A stretch of DNA of 64,000 nt from Galaxea fascicularis (lineage: Eukaryota > Cnidaria > Anthozoa > Scleractinia > Euphylliidae), in contig OX419339.1 in NCBI GenBank assembly GCA_948470475.1, forward strand, positions 18,091,075-18,155,074, given 5' to 3'. The translations under genes and the position numbers were made by a program. The notes below the pieces were generated by a model that was not told where the DNA came from, searched no databases, and saw only the letters and a program-made list of their open reading frames with translations. Below are positions 11,816-23,554 of the stretch, piece by piece; positions within the stretch are counted from its first letter, which is position 1; every line of letters begins with the position of its first letter.

Positions 11816-12511
11816 TAACTTTGTGATTGCACCGTATTATCGTAAATTAATATTTTGCCGGCACGCATCAGAGGTCTGGGGAGGGTGTTAGCGCGCAGTG
11901 AGTTATGGGATTTGAGTTTGTAATTCGCGGTCGTTAGGAAAGTGAGACATTCTACGATCAGCCTTCACCGTGTTAGATTGCTTTTCTCTTTCACTTGAGT
12001 GTTTATTGATGTTTATAGTTTAGGCACTAGCATACCCTAAAACCCCAAGGGTTGCACAACTGCTTTGGTCGGGGGTACACGTTCCTCGTGTTTTTTCCAC
12101 CTGCTGGTTTTTGGGGTTTTCGTGTCCGGCTTTGGTGCTTCTGTTTTTTCGTTTATATATAATACTTCATATTTGTACATCTCTGCATATATGTCAAATA
12201 AACGGCACGGTGGCTTGACTGGCCCACTCGCCCATATATGAACATTGTGGTGTGCGACCGGTTGAGTAGTGGAGGCAAAGTCACCTAATTCCCATTCCAC
12301 AGTATCCGCAGATTTCAAATGTAAGGATCAGTGGCAGGGAACATAAAACTGCTGACTTCAAAAATAATTTTACAAGATTCTCGAATTAGTAAACATGTAT
12401 GTAGTTTTTAGAGACATTTGACACTTTTGATACACATGTATATTTTTTACTATATCAACCGAACCACTGATATGCATGTAGTTGGTTAAGCATCACTCGG
12501 AAAGTGATTCC
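11816..12511. other. No supported gene; one 93-codon minus frame
   Basis: A minus-strand frame at 12037-12318 (MKSADTVEWELGDF at its start) is open for 93 codons and basic and proline-rich at the C-terminus. I recognise no domain in it. It may be the remnant of a mobile element. Confidence 0.3.
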
Positions 12512-12701
12512 AATAGGACATTTGCACGATGACGTCATTTGACTACAACTACCAGAATCCTTCAGGTTTTGCTTTTCTCGTGCTAATGAGTGCTATTGTT
12601 ATTTTTACCCCGTTGGGATTACAAAATTTGAATTTGAAAGGAAAAACAAACTGAATTCTGGTAGTTGTAGTCAGATGGCGTCATCGTGCAAATGTCCTAT
12701 T
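12512..12701. mobile_element. MITE with near-perfect 55-bp inverted repeats
   Basis: The left end AATAGGACATTTGCACGATG, followed by ACGTCATTTGACTACAACTA, is matched at the right end by the reverse complement of the same sequence with few changes (TAGTTGTAGTCAGATGGCGT). About 80 bp of unique spacer separates the arms. It has no ORF, and no clear target duplication could be read. Confidence 0.8.
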
Positions 12702-12786
12702 ATGGCGCAGTTGTACGCAGTAAGCCAAACTGTTATAGAAGCTACTGGTTGTCTCGTTGTCTCTCCAAGTAGAGTTATCTTATTCT

Positions 12787-12802
12787 TATTTTATTATTAT
12801 TA

Positions 12803-12856
<54 letters not shown>
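12787..12856. repeat. (TTA)n microsatellite
   Basis: About 23 units of TTA/ATT run with one TTG interruption near the start. Confidence 0.95.
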
Positions 12857-12903
12857 GTTTCTTAAGAGTAATTATAAGTTCTGAAGAAGCTGAATCTATT
12901 TGA

Positions 12904-13071
12904 GAACTGGAGTTATTGAAATGAAGAGTGATCCTCGCAATTGTCAACGCAATTTATGTAATTGCGTTAAAAAGTCTGAAAAATGTATCCCAGCGCATTT
13001 ATGCAATTGTATAAATCCCCCGACAACCGCGAGGATCATTCTTCACTCCTTCATTTCTGATTTCGGTAGTT
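12904..13071. repeat. Imperfect inverted repeat, related in part to the SINE at 19 kb
   Basis: The arm 12904-12944 (AATGAAGAGTGATCCTCGC) pairs with 13022-13071 (GCGAGGATCATTCTTCACTC). The inner part, CAATTTATGTAATTGCGT then AAGTCTGAAAAAT, also appears next to the tRNA-like SINE at 19035-19090. The two repeats therefore share a module. Confidence 0.6.
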
Positions 13072-13428
13072 CTTATATCGTTTATATCATATACATAATT
13101 TATAACTGAAGTCATTCTCTTCTGGTTCAATTTGTAGCCATGAGTTTTTTTTAGCGTTTAACAGGCCAATTTAACAACCTTACGAAAAAGCTAGCGTGAG
13201 TAGCATCATTACAATAAATCGAAGATGGCTCTCCAGTTTAAAGGCAAGAAAGGTAAAAAACCCATTTATTTATACACGGTTACAGAGTTAATGCTGCAAG
13301 CTTATAGGACCGTGTGGGAGAAAAGTTGTTTTAGTGGGGAGAGACGGGAAAACCGGAGTACTCGGAGAAAAACCTCTCTGAGCAACCAAGAGAACCAACA
13401 AGCTCAGCCACGTGAGACTGAGTTTAAC

Positions 13429-16400
13429 TCACTTCATAAACTCCGGTGATCGAGCAATAACATTTTCAAATTCTGCAAAAGATAAAAAGCCGTCTTCATC
13501 CAGGTCAGCTTCCTCCAACAACTTACAAACAAAAAAAAATCTCATTAGCTCACTTTCCGCTGTAATCTGCATCACAACTGTTCAACGTTTACTTATTCAT
13601 TCATCCATCCATTCATTCATCAAAACTTGCAGAAGCACTAGGTTTTTCGCAACACTCACTAGTTTTCCTGTTAGCTTTCAGTGTCCAAACATGATTAAAA
13701 GGTCTGCTTTCGTTCGTTTTCCACCCTCCACCCGTAAGTGACAAGTTGAACGTTTTCGTGTTTCAGTGAGGATAGAGCAAGTCGAATAGGATAACGAAAA
13801 ATCCCGCTTTTTAATTAAAATGAAGTTACTTAAAGCGGGTCCTGGTTTTTTGTTGTAACATTTTTTCTGGAGTTCCTAGATCAGGTTTTTCATTCAGTAT
13901 TTATATGGTTTGCGATACAAGTTGCTTGGATTATAACTTGGTTAATTAATCTGTAGTATATAATGATTTTTTACTTCTTGTGTATCAAACTACGACAATA
14001 GTGCACAACAATACTGAAATCTGGATCTGATCTGAATCTCATATCAAACAAAGTAATTACCTTGTCAGTAACAAAGTCCATTTCCTCCTCCGTAAGCTCG
14101 TTGGTTGTGATGGCTCCCATAGTCAGTTTCAGATCATCCTTGCCGAGATACTCATCGCCATCAAAATCTTGATACAGACGGGAAAAGCGGAAGAATGACA
14201 GCAATAAGAATTGTCACATGCAACCAACATCCCACTTTGATCCAGTTGAAAAATGGGTATGATGTAAAATAAATAAAATGTAAATGTAATTTAATTTGTT
14301 TACCCACAGAACACCAAAGAGCTCAAAAGAACTCGTGCAAAGGTTTCCGTGCGTTCCAAATCGAATCAGAATTTAAAAATGAAATTTGAATTTGAAGTTT
14401 TGGAAATGATTATAAGATCATATTCGGATTGTCTGTTTTCTTTATTGTCGAGTAGTGTAGTGTAGCTTTTTGGGAGAAAAAAAAAAGATGAGTAAAAGCT
14501 GGAAGAAAGATTTTCACTAAGACAGGCAAAATATAGTATATAATGTCCAAAAAGCCTTACCAAATATCTTGAATGCATACTTTGCTTTCAGTTCCCTTGG
14601 AGCCTGTATCAAGATTCAGAAAGCTAGACTTAGGACTCTGACTTTTAAGTCTAAGAATCAGTCCGTTCTTTAACTGACACCCCAGGCGCGGATCCAGGGG
14701 AGGTGAAATGGGTGAATTTTCACCCCCCCCCCCCCTTTTTTTTTTTTTTCTGAGTCCCCTTCTTTCCTTTTTTTTCTTATCCCTCAACCGGCAACCAGGC
14801 TTTGGTTCTATTACATTATTACAAAAATTCACCCCACTAGGCGGCAAATTGAGCTTCTAAAGGCCCTAGCAAACGGCTTCAACATTTGCTTCAACATCCT
14901 TTCGAGTTTTCAAGTTTGAATTTCAGTTTTAGTAAGTGTCGTGAAACCAAACTCAGAGTCAGATTTACTCTTTGCAATGCTCCAATCAGAGTTGAAGCAC
15001 TGAAATACATTCAGAATACAGTCAGAGTTTAGCACGGGAAATTCTTGATTGGTTTGGGCTTTTGCAGTGTCGCTGGTTGGAAAAGAAGCCCGAGTTTAGC
15101 TAACCAATCACAGAATGTCTCAATGCAAACAAATAAAGTCAGTGCAAATTACTATCCACACCGAGTCAAAATCAATCTATCTCGGCGTATTTAAACGACG
15201 AATCAACAGCTCAAGTCAACTCTGTAATGTGTAGTTATGCACTCCAGTTCTCACAATTGCACCGCCCAATCAGCAGTCTCTTGAATGTTCTGCCATGCTC
15301 AACGCACCCCGCTTTGTCCTTGCCTCATCCCACCCACACCATTTGTGGACAAATCGCTTTTCAACTTAACACTTACAGATTCACTAAGGACGGACATCAT
15401 GTTTAGGAAGTCGTCAAATGTTAAACCACCGTCTCCATCGGGTGAAAATGTCTCACAAATTCTTCGTCTGAAGGGATTCTCCTGCATGAAGTATGGACCG
15501 AAAACAAACTTAAGTGATATTTTTTGAGCTAGTGAACTTTATTTTAAGGAGCCGAGTCCCATAACAGCACCAGGAGCAATTAAGAACAAGAGATTGCTTC
15601 TCATCCTTTCCTTGATCGGACTTCGCACTTTCTTGTCCTCGTTGTGACCTTTACTCGAAAAGCGACCTTACCCTTACACGTGTCGCTGGACGAATAAATT
15701 AAACGTACGTGATCTGGCATCACGAGGGAGGGACTCGCGAAACCTTGCCATAGATTTCTTAAAAACAATGATTGAGAGTACAGTCCCTCTAGTAGTCTAG
15801 GTTTTAAGAGCTCGTAAATTAATAACTATTTATTTATTTATTTATTTATATATTAAATTATTTGTTTTTTTTTTGTTTTGTTTTTTCAAGAAGCAGCAGC
15901 TATTATACGAGCTAGAAGTTGTTTCCGAGATAGTGTTTTCTTCTTCACAAAAAAGGTATAACCTCAGAGTATTCTGGGTCCATTTGGTACCATTTCGTCA
16001 TCTGCGACTCATATGCCGGCTCATTATTCCATCATCGGTAAAGCTCGGTTTATTAGACCTTATTTCTGTCGTGATTCTCTACGCTTTGCATTATTTTTGT
16101 TTGCTTAATCGTTTGTTTAATTTAAAACCCTGCCAACTCTTACAATTGCTTACTTTTAGTTCTGGAAGTTGTTGAAGAAATTTATATTTCAGCTTTGGTT
16201 GGACTTCGAGTTCCGTGAAGTCTTCCGGAATAAGTTCTGTATTCAGCTCCCTGTATCTCTTGTGAATCCTGCGAGGAAAATAAAGACATTCGGCCGCCTT
16301 CCTTATAAAGAATATGTGTATGCATTCATACCCACCTACCCAACCCATCCAGGAATATGAACGACATGATGCAGAGCTGATGACATGTTTTCTTGTGATC

Positions 16401-17064
16401 TTCCGTTAAATTGACTTTTCACCTCTCGAGTTTGCTAGCTAATGACGGTTCAATTTGACCTGTCCATTATCTAGTTTTCTTAATAGGAGATGGAACCTCT
16501 TCACTGCTGTTCACTTTTCATTGGCCAGTTATCGGTGGTCAGTTGGAATAAGTTGCAAAAGGCGTAATCTGCGGATTTTCAACATGCAGTATCACTCTTC
16601 ATTTTCAAGAACGTCGCTACAATTCATTTTTCTGTTTTCACGTTTCTCATTGTTTTCTGTTTTCAGTCTTGGTCCTTAATCCCTTCAATTCATGCCTTCA
16701 AACAGTCTGCAGAGTATGGCAAGGGCACTGAGGGCACGCACGAGTCAAACCTGTCTGCAGCGAGCTCTGATTTCACTAAAAACCAGGCATAGTGCAGTGT
16801 CATCGAAACAAACGTAAACCGTCCGTTGATTAGAAAAAATTTACTGTTATTCAATTCTTACCTACCTCAAAATGTCAGCGCGATTAAAGTAAGTACAGTC
16901 CTTTTTTAGACAAAAAAGAAAGACAGAGAGAGGAGTAAACATCAAATCAGCCATCATAACAACTTAAAAACGTATTATTATACCGAGAAAAGTGTACAAA
17001 TTAAAATGTTTACCTGATAATCCTCAAGCTGGTTTTCCGTAAAAGCGGCTTGCTTATTCCCCAT
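13429..17064 (-). CDS. CIB2: CIB2/CIB3-type calcium and integrin-binding protein (7 exons)
   Basis: CIB2/CIB3 are EF-hand proteins that bind calcium or magnesium and, in animals, partner integrins and mechanotransduction channel complexes. The coding exons are 17014-17064, 16866-16900, 16154-16268, 15377-15481, 14561-14603, 14061-14167 and 13433-13521, all GT-AG with consistent phases. The start MGNKQAAFTENQLEDYQ closely matches the family N-terminus and carries an N-myristoylation signal (Gly2). Then come DCTYFNRADILR, ENPFRRRICETFSPDGDGG, APRELKAKYAFKIF, EF-hand 3 (loop DFDGDEYLGKDD) and EF-hand 4 (loop DLDEDGFLSFAE). Exon 7 ends MK followed by an in-frame TGA (182 residues). The same bases form a strong donor (AA/GTGAGT), and vertebrate CIB2 has about five more residues, so a tiny terminal exon that I could not find is likely. 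Confidence 0.93.
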
Positions 17065-19014
17065 TCTGAATACAACTTAACTAAGCAACGAGCATGAGAG
17101 TTTCCTGTCTCGCTAGCAAGTTCGTCAAGAATTCTTTTTTGGCAGAACATTTATGTGTTTTGCTTCATAAAGTGGATGGCATTGATTTAGTTTTTATGAT
17201 TACACCTGTTTGCTTCCATTTAAAATTCGAAGCAAAACAATCTGCTTATTGGCTCTCCACTTAAAAAGGACACGTTGTTTCCATATTGTTTTTCTCAAAC
17301 AGTTAATTCTTGATTTGAATTCCTTTTATGTTTCCAGCTCATAACGAGTGCTGATTTCACAGGCTCCCGCTGTTTGAGACCTCATTTATTAATAATTAAT
17401 AACGTCTCGAATCATTACTCAAATCGTATATTGCAAGAAACAGAATGAGACGAGAAATAATAATTTGCTCGTTGCAGCGACGGTGGTACCGCTGCGAAAA
17501 GAAAATTGCATGACTGATATGCCATGGGTTGAATGTGTTGAATGGTACAGTAGTCTGATGGTAACGTATGTCACGCGATTCGAACAACGGCAGTGAAAAA
17601 AGTTGTGCTCTGTATTGTATTGATGATGTTTTCTCTTCTTCTATGTAAATAAAACGCATCCTGCCATACGTTTGCATTTGATAATCCTCTCCCATCACAG
17701 TTAGAAATTTTAAGAGTGCCAGAACCCTGGAGACACCGGGGGGGGGGGGGAGGGGGCGGGGAGGGGAGGAAATACCAGTTTGTTACGTCACGTGAGCTGT
17801 TCAGTTCTCGGAATTTTACTTGTTGGTTGTAGGTGTTTTCGAGTCAGGTCCAGTTGTTTAAAGACAGGATACCAGTACACGAAAGAAAAGGTAACAGGGT
17901 CTAGACGTGTGTTTAAATTTAAAACCGGACCACGACCTTAAGTTTTTGTAGTTGCAAGCTGTACTAGCCGGCATTGTAACGTAAACGAACAGGTAATCAT
18001 TCTAATCAACTTTTAATTTTTGCTTGAATTCTAATTTCTTGCTTTCGAAAGCCTATTACTTAAAGCCATGGTTTGAAGTTAAAAACACTAACTGCTTATT
18101 ACTCCAATCAGATGGTATCCGGGCACTTATCATGGATATACGTTTGTGCCTAATGAAGTTGCGTGTAGGAACAGTAGGGCTGCTTCAGTCCAATAAGGAA
18201 TTTCAGGAATTTAGGCCCCTTCATCCTGTTAAGGATTGTCCTAAAATCGTACTGGTGGTTTCAATGACTGATTGACTGTATGCGGTAGTCTTATTTTGCA
18301 TACCTTTGGAAACAAAGATGTTGTGGCTGTCCTCAGCCAAATTCTCCTGTGGGAATGCAAATGACTGAATGCATGGTTCCATCAATGATATGCCTTAACA
18401 GCTGGAGGTGAAGGTTGGGTTGATGTTGAAGTTTGCCTCTTGGTTTCTTTTCCATGACATGGGTTCAGTTCTTAAGTATGTGCTGAAAAAGGTTCAAAGA
18501 GGCCATCCAAGGGGTGGTCAGGTGTTGCTTTCTCACTTGCTTATGACTCTGTTGCCTGTTTGGTTAGGGACAAATGTCGCTGTTGCCAAAAAAAAAAAAA
18601 CAACAAAGAGGAATCTGTATATGTCAATGTTGCAGAGTATGAGTGACCTCTTAAATAACTCTAAGATAATGTTAAGTTGTTACTCAAGGCAGATCTGATT
18701 TATTTTCTCACAGCATAACAAAAGGATAGTAGTTCTTTGTGATCACTTCCTTCCCCAAAAGATGAGTGTTTACTGTGAAAATCCAAGACCCATGAACACT
18801 AGAAATATTTAAGAAAATGTTATTGTGTTTCAAGTAAAAAGGCAATCCCTCACAAGGAAACAGAACTGCAAATCTGATTGGTTGCTGCACAATGGGAAAT
18901 GCCAATATCAAGTCAAAGTGGTCACTAGAAATAAGTTGTAAGGGAGGCTGGTATTAAAGAGGTCAGTTTTGCCACTACTGAGAAGACATTCCCAAGGTGA
19001 CTTTGTTTCTAAGT
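17065..19014. other. Intergenic stretch with a G-rich tract and a possible plus-strand transcript start
   Basis: A G-rich tract at 17741-17770 could form a quadruplex. It is followed by CACGTG-containing sequence and a possible donor (AAAAG/GTAACAG near 17890). I find no convincing coding exon downstream before 19 kb. Confidence 0.3.
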
Positions 19015-19200
19015 CATTAAATCAAATGAAGATTTATCCTTGCTGTTGTGAATGCAATTTATGCAATTGCGTAAAGAAGCCTGAAAAAAATTCAGGACTT
19101 CAACAGGGTTTCAACCTGTGACCTCACGATACTGGGTACAATGCTCTAACCAGCTGAGCTATGAAGCCACTGATGTTGGGAGCAGGTCAATAATAATTAT
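19015..19200 (-). mobile_element. tRNA-derived SINE
   Basis: The tRNA-like region at 19095-19168 is embedded in a longer repeat that continues on the plus-strand left side (GAATGCAATTTATGCAATTG, then GAAGCCTGAAA). The same flanking module occurs at 12940-12990, which marks it as a dispersed family rather than a tRNA gene. The exact ends are uncertain. Confidence 0.6.
19095..19168 (-). tRNA. tRNA-like sequence (SINE head or pseudo-tRNA)
   Basis: On the minus strand GGCTTCA and TGAAGTC form a 7-bp acceptor stem with one G-U pair. TAGCTCAGCTGGTTAGAGC is an A box with a good D arm, and GGTTGAAACC is a B box with a T arm. The anticodon arm does not pair properly, so it is a pseudo-tRNA, possibly of threonine origin. 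The pol III promoter boxes look usable. Confidence 0.6.
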
Positions 19201-19429
19201 TGTGGGTTTGTATGTTCCTGTGAAAGAGATTAATCATTGTCAGTCATTGAAGCTGTCCTTAATTTCTGCCATCCTCTTAAGTCTGGTCTTTAGGGTTATT
19301 TCCTGGTAATGATTTGTTATAATGGGGGTTCATTTCAAATGTAATCCTGCCAAAACAAATTTCTGAGAAGATGAACAGATCAGATTTTTGTTTGGTGGAT
19401 TGGATTGATATGAGTGACCTTTGAGAGCT

Positions 19430-19725
19430 TATAATAATTCAGTGGACTCCTTTAAGTCGCAGTTAAAGACTTTATTACATAGACAAGCCTATAAGGATTT
19501 TATGTAGTTTTATCATCAACTGTAGATTACTTTTATCACGAATATATATATTCTGTCAGTTTTTCTTTTTATATATCAATATTGTAATTCAACCAAGGCT
19601 TTTTAATATCTGTATATATGTAGAGAGAGATTTTTCAACCTATTGTAACGCGACAGCGATCATATTTCAATGTAGCTGGCGCAATAGAAATGATTAAATT
19701 ATTATTATTATGTTATTATTATTAA
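19430..19725 (+). mobile_element. LINE 3' end, 5'-truncated
   Basis: The plus strand reads SVDSFKSQLKTLLHRQAYKD and then a stop. This is the usual C-terminus of CR1/L2-like reverse transcriptase ORFs. An AT-rich 3' UTR follows with TTGTAACGCGACAGCGATCA and GGCGCAATAGAAATGATTAA, and then an (ATT)n tail. Confidence 0.7.
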
Positions 19726-20431
19726 CCCACAGAAGGTGTGTTTGATTAAGGAATATTCACCATTGTTAATCTCTTTCACCTTCAAATCCGTGATGACCTT
19801 CAATTTTATTTGTTACATAATTAGACTAAATTTAATGGCAGTCTGGGTTAAGGTCAGTATACAAGAGGATACTGTTTGTTATAATGGAGTTCTGTTCCAT
19901 ACATTTCACTGTACCTTTGTCCAGGTCAAAGAATATCATTCATAATAGCAGGAGCCTTCATCACAATGGAGTTCATTATATTGGGATATTTCTACTGTAG
20001 TCTATTTCTGCCAAGTAAACCCCCACCTGGGATGAATATATTTTTCTGATAAAAATTAGATATGGCATTGAATGATTTGCACTTGGAAGTACAAATGTGA
20101 AACAAGACCTAAAGGGTTGCAATTTGAGTATGTTGGTTGTTGCTATGACAGATAGAAAAGGAATAAACCAGTGAACCACAAAAAAAATTACCTCAAATTT
20201 AGGATGTTTGACTATTTATGACAACAGCAATGAAACATTACATACACCACATTTTGTCTACATGCCTGAGTACATTTGTCAGGATGGTGGGACACTAATT
20301 TGTGGGGTTGTAAAAAAGTAACTTGTGCAGTATTGAATGAACTAAAGAGTACTTTATTTCCAACATCAGCATTTGTACAATACTACACTACAAAACACCA
20401 TTTTATGTCTGTATTTTTTCCTCACTACCAG
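19726..20431. other. No gene seen
   Basis: The sequence is AT-rich. The short open frames on both strands are unrecognised. It may be intron 5' of the candidate exon at 20432. Confidence 0.35.
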
Positions 20432-20499
20432 GTAATGAAAAATCCAAAATCAGGCTGGCCCAAGCAGCACTTTGATTTTGCCAAGACATCTCTTATGAG
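20432..20499 (+). CDS. Candidate internal or first coding exon, unknown gene
   Basis: The segment is bounded by a good acceptor (TTTTTTCCTCACTACCAG) and a strong donor (ATGAG/GTGAGTAT). It encodes VMKNPKSGWPKQHFDFAKTS followed by LMR. Its composition differs from the surrounding AT-rich sequence and looks like real protein. An in-frame ATG is the second codon, so it could also be a start exon. I do not recognise the family and found no partner exon with confidence. Confidence 0.4.
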
Positions 20500-21252
20500 G
20501 TGAGTATATATACCATAAATATTGTTTTAAAAAAAAACTAGTACTTGGGAAGGGGTACTTTTAAAAACGTCCCCCTGAATCCTTCCATGAAATCAATATA
20601 AGTATTTAAGTAAAAACCAGTCAATAATAACTTTTTTTCTTGTTGTGGGTGGAACAATTTTAATTTTTTTTCATTCACAATTTTGAAACATTTCTTTAGA
20701 TGTTGTTTTTTTTTTTTTTTTTGCTTTATTTTGTTGAATTTTGGGGGGGTTTCCCATTTTTGCTTTGTTTTTCTTGTTTCATTTTTGTTGGTTTCCGTTT
20801 TCGTGATCCGTTTTCATCGCTTGAATACATGGTAACAAACTATGTACATATCCAACATTGTCCAGAAACCAGTAAATTACTTCTGTGTTAACTGTGTCAG
20901 CGGTTAACCACCACATAAACAAAAATACATCATTACGTCACGCAACGTTGCACGACGTTCTGGAACGTTTCAAGCTCCCAATCCGAGCAAGATCCCGGCC
21001 GAAAACTTGCTAAAATATTGAAAATAGCTAAAAACTCTGAAAAGTATAACTAGCATGACTGATGTTAAGTGTCTAAGATGTGCTAACGCTACACGACAAG
21101 TTCTTTGCTTGCGAGCAAGAAGTACAACTCGTCCATGTCATCTCAACTTGAATATTGTGAACTCGAGGGCTTGTACGTGTACAAAGCTTAAGGTCTACTA
21201 AGTTCAGTGCTTTAAAAAAGCAAACGTCTTCCGCGTTGAAGGATAGTTCAGT
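20500..21252. other. Probable intron and 3' flank of the Maf gene
   Basis: The left part would be intron if the exon at 20432 is real. The right part, after a polyT/G-T-rich stretch (20700-20790), lies downstream of the bZIP stop codon and probably holds its 3' UTR. Confidence 0.3.
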
Positions 21253-21924
21253 TTATTTTGGTAGAGGACTGATCTTCAATACCTTCCCGGGCATCTTAGA
21301 TACTTGAGTCAAGAGTTTCACGTATTTGTTCTTGAACATGTCTCGCTCCCTCTCGGTCACAGCAAGCTGCTGTTGTAGTTGCTCAAGTTCTTTTAACAGA
21401 CTTTTCTTTTCAATTTCTAGATTGTTTTTGGTCTCAATTCTTCGCAGTCTGGAATGCTGAGCGTACCCGCGGTTTTTCAGCGTTCGCCTTCGATGCTTGA
21501 CTCGAGCGATTTCGGCTTTCGACAGCCCTCTTTCTTTCAGAAGTCGGTTGATGTCTTTGACTGAAAGTTCGCGCAGTTCTTTCTCAGTAAACTGAGATTC
21601 CTTGTCGCTGAGTGGCTGCTCTTCGCGAAAGAAATGCTCAGTGCTTGTAGAACTGCTTTCGGAAGGTGACGGGCTCAACTCCTCAGGTTTCACTTGTAAT
21701 TGACCTTCGTGGAAAACTTGTGGCTGCTGAGTTTCGCTCAACCATTCAGGCATTCCGTCGAGGTCCAGAGTTGAATCCGGGACGTGTTGTGCATCGTCTT
21801 CCTTTCCCTCGGCGTAAATCCAGAAGTTTTCCAAGTCTAGTAGATCTACGCTGGGCCTGTCGAAGATGAAGTTCTCACTATTCATCGGTGACACATCACC
21901 GCTGTAGTTGTTGGCGGGCATCAT
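21253..21924 (-). CDS. Large-Maf-like bZIP transcription factor, intronless
   Basis: This encodes a 223-residue bZIP protein that should dimerise and bind MARE-type DNA sites in the nucleus. An acidic, Ser/Pro-rich N-terminus (about residues 1-110) fits an activation region. Residues 112-142 form the extended homology region (ELSVKDINRLLKERGLSKAE). Residues 143-162 form the basic region with RRRTLKNRGYAQHSRLRR, where the NxxYA pattern is Maf-specific (other bZIPs have NxxAA). A leucine zipper follows at about 168-207. The reading frame stays open upstream to 22086 but only from a non-ATG codon, so I start at the first of two ATGs (21922-21924). It is shorter than most vertebrate large Mafs and longer than small Mafs. 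The paralog is not resolved. Confidence 0.88.
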   Translation of the reverse strand: MMPANNYSGDVSPMNSENFIFDRPSVDLLDLENFWIYAEGKEDDAQHVPDSTLDLDGMPEWLSETQQPQVFHEGQLQVKPEELSPSPSESSSTSTEHFFREEQPLSDKESQFTEKELRELSVKDINRLLKERGLSKAEIARVKHRRRTLKNRGYAQHSRLRRIETKNNLEIEKKSLLKELEQLQQQLAVTERERDMFKNKYVKLLTQVSKMPGKVLKISPLPK

Positions 21925-23554
21925 CTTGAAAGGTGATAGATGGATAGGTTTGTAAATGGGAACGAAGAATTCGCTTTTATATCTAGTAAGCTTCAAATGG
22001 TTTCCCAAATGAAGATGCCAAAGATCTTCACCACTGGCAAACGAAGACTTGATCAAAGCACGTGCGATCAGCTCAGAAGATAACAAGATGTGTAGAGTTC
22101 TTCTTCGCCCAACCGCTTATAACCGGTGCAACCGACAAGTGCAGTTGCACCATAGTTGCTTCCAAATTTTATTTATTCGATGATGTAATGTTGCCAAAAA
22201 CGATTCTATTGTAGAGAATCAAGCTTCGACCAATCAGAAGCAAGAACTCGTGGGCATGTTCGGGCAGTCACTATGACGATGATGCGTAGGATGACGAACG
22301 GGGAATCCCCTAGCTGGTGTTTCGTGACAAGTATAAAAGCCAATGAAGTGTTTTTACTAAACCATTTAAGACATGCGGACTTTTTTTTATGAACTTAATC
22401 TGCCGTGGTAAAATAACGTTTTGTGTCTTTGATTTTTCGGGATAAATTTTAAGCCTTTGAAATGTAATTACGTGCAATGGTGTAACAGAAATAATTAAAT
22501 TTGCGCTTCAAATGGAGAATTTGCCTTTCCGGAAACAAGCTCATTACATCAACCGTAAACAAACTTGTGAGCTGTGTACAATCGGATCGTTAAAACCAGA
22601 ACGAAAAATATTTACGGATTTTTTAGTTGTAGCTTTGATTTGGATTTGTGTTGCGGATAATCACAAAATCGAACAGAGCTAAATTTGTTTTTGTGCTCAT
22701 TAGAGCGTTTAGATGTGACACGTCACCAGAAATGTCGTAGATCTTTACAACTCCTCGTTCAAAACATTGGTATCCCCTCTAAACGTCGAGTAACAATTAG
22801 TTTAAATATAGAAATGATTTGATTTGGCTCGATTATTCAAAATGATGAGAAATTGAAATTTATTTGTGAATATGTTTCCCTTAAAGTCATTCGTTTTGCA
22901 AAATAACTAGGAAAATATTAGATCACTTGATATCACGCAAAACAATTATTTCCCTTTTAACAGCGAGCAACTTTGAACTACGAGAAAATGGTCGTCGTTT
23001 AGCTCCTAATGGAAATTCAATTACACGTGATTGTTTCTCATGTCAATGAAACTATATTGTCACACAACGGCTTTCTGCGCAAATAAAATTGAACGGATTT
23101 TTGACCACTTCAGCCGTGATGAACTGAGTGACAAAAGGTTCTAAATTGTATCGAAGTGTTTTGTTTCCAGTGCTAGGTTTTTCCGCTCTTTCTTCTTTCC
23201 CAGCCTCTTAGTATGACACCTTCCAGTATTTTATATAGGGATAGATGGATGTCGCGGAAAATACGTTGATTGGGAGACTTCGTTCACTCTTTTCCCAACG
23301 GTATGTAGATTAAGCAAAGACAATGTGACGTGAATAGACTGAAGAGCTGCCCTGCTACCAGCGGAGCGAGCAAAGGACAAGATAATATAAACCTCTGCTG
23401 ACAAGGGGACTAGTGGAGTAGAACTGAGAAAATCTGACTAGAATATAATATAGTATATGTGAACGAGGAGGCAGAGTATTTTACGTTTGATATATAGATA
23501 AGATGTCTTCCTTTCGCCAGTTTGTTGTTGAGAAGTTTTTGAGCAACCTTGATT
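21925..23554. other. Upstream region of the Maf gene, no other gene seen
   Basis: The first 160 bases continue the Maf reading frame without an ATG and are likely 5' UTR. Further right lies AT-rich DNA with a TATA-like AGTATAAAAGCC at about 22329 on the plus strand. No exon is recognised. Confidence 0.35.

Noticed and set aside
12675..12857. Plus-strand frame ending in polytyrosine
   Set aside because: It is translation of the (TTA)n microsatellite joined to a MITE arm.
14680..14706. hAT-type tip (CAGGCGCGGATCCAGGGG)
   Set aside because: The opposite end and a target duplication could not be found nearby, so no element is called.
14729..14758. CRISPR or other array signal at the polyC/polyT tract
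   Set aside because: It is a simple homopolymer pair in a CIB2-like intron with no spacer structure. The genome is eukaryotic, and no CRISPR array was seen anywhere.
15285..15527. Plus-strand open frame of 80 codons
   Set aside because: It is antisense to CIB2-like exon 4 (15377-15481), which fits the family exactly.
19095..19168. Functional tRNA gene
   Set aside because: The acceptor, D and T arms fit, but the anticodon arm does not pair and the surrounding module is repeated at 12.9 kb, so a SINE is more likely.
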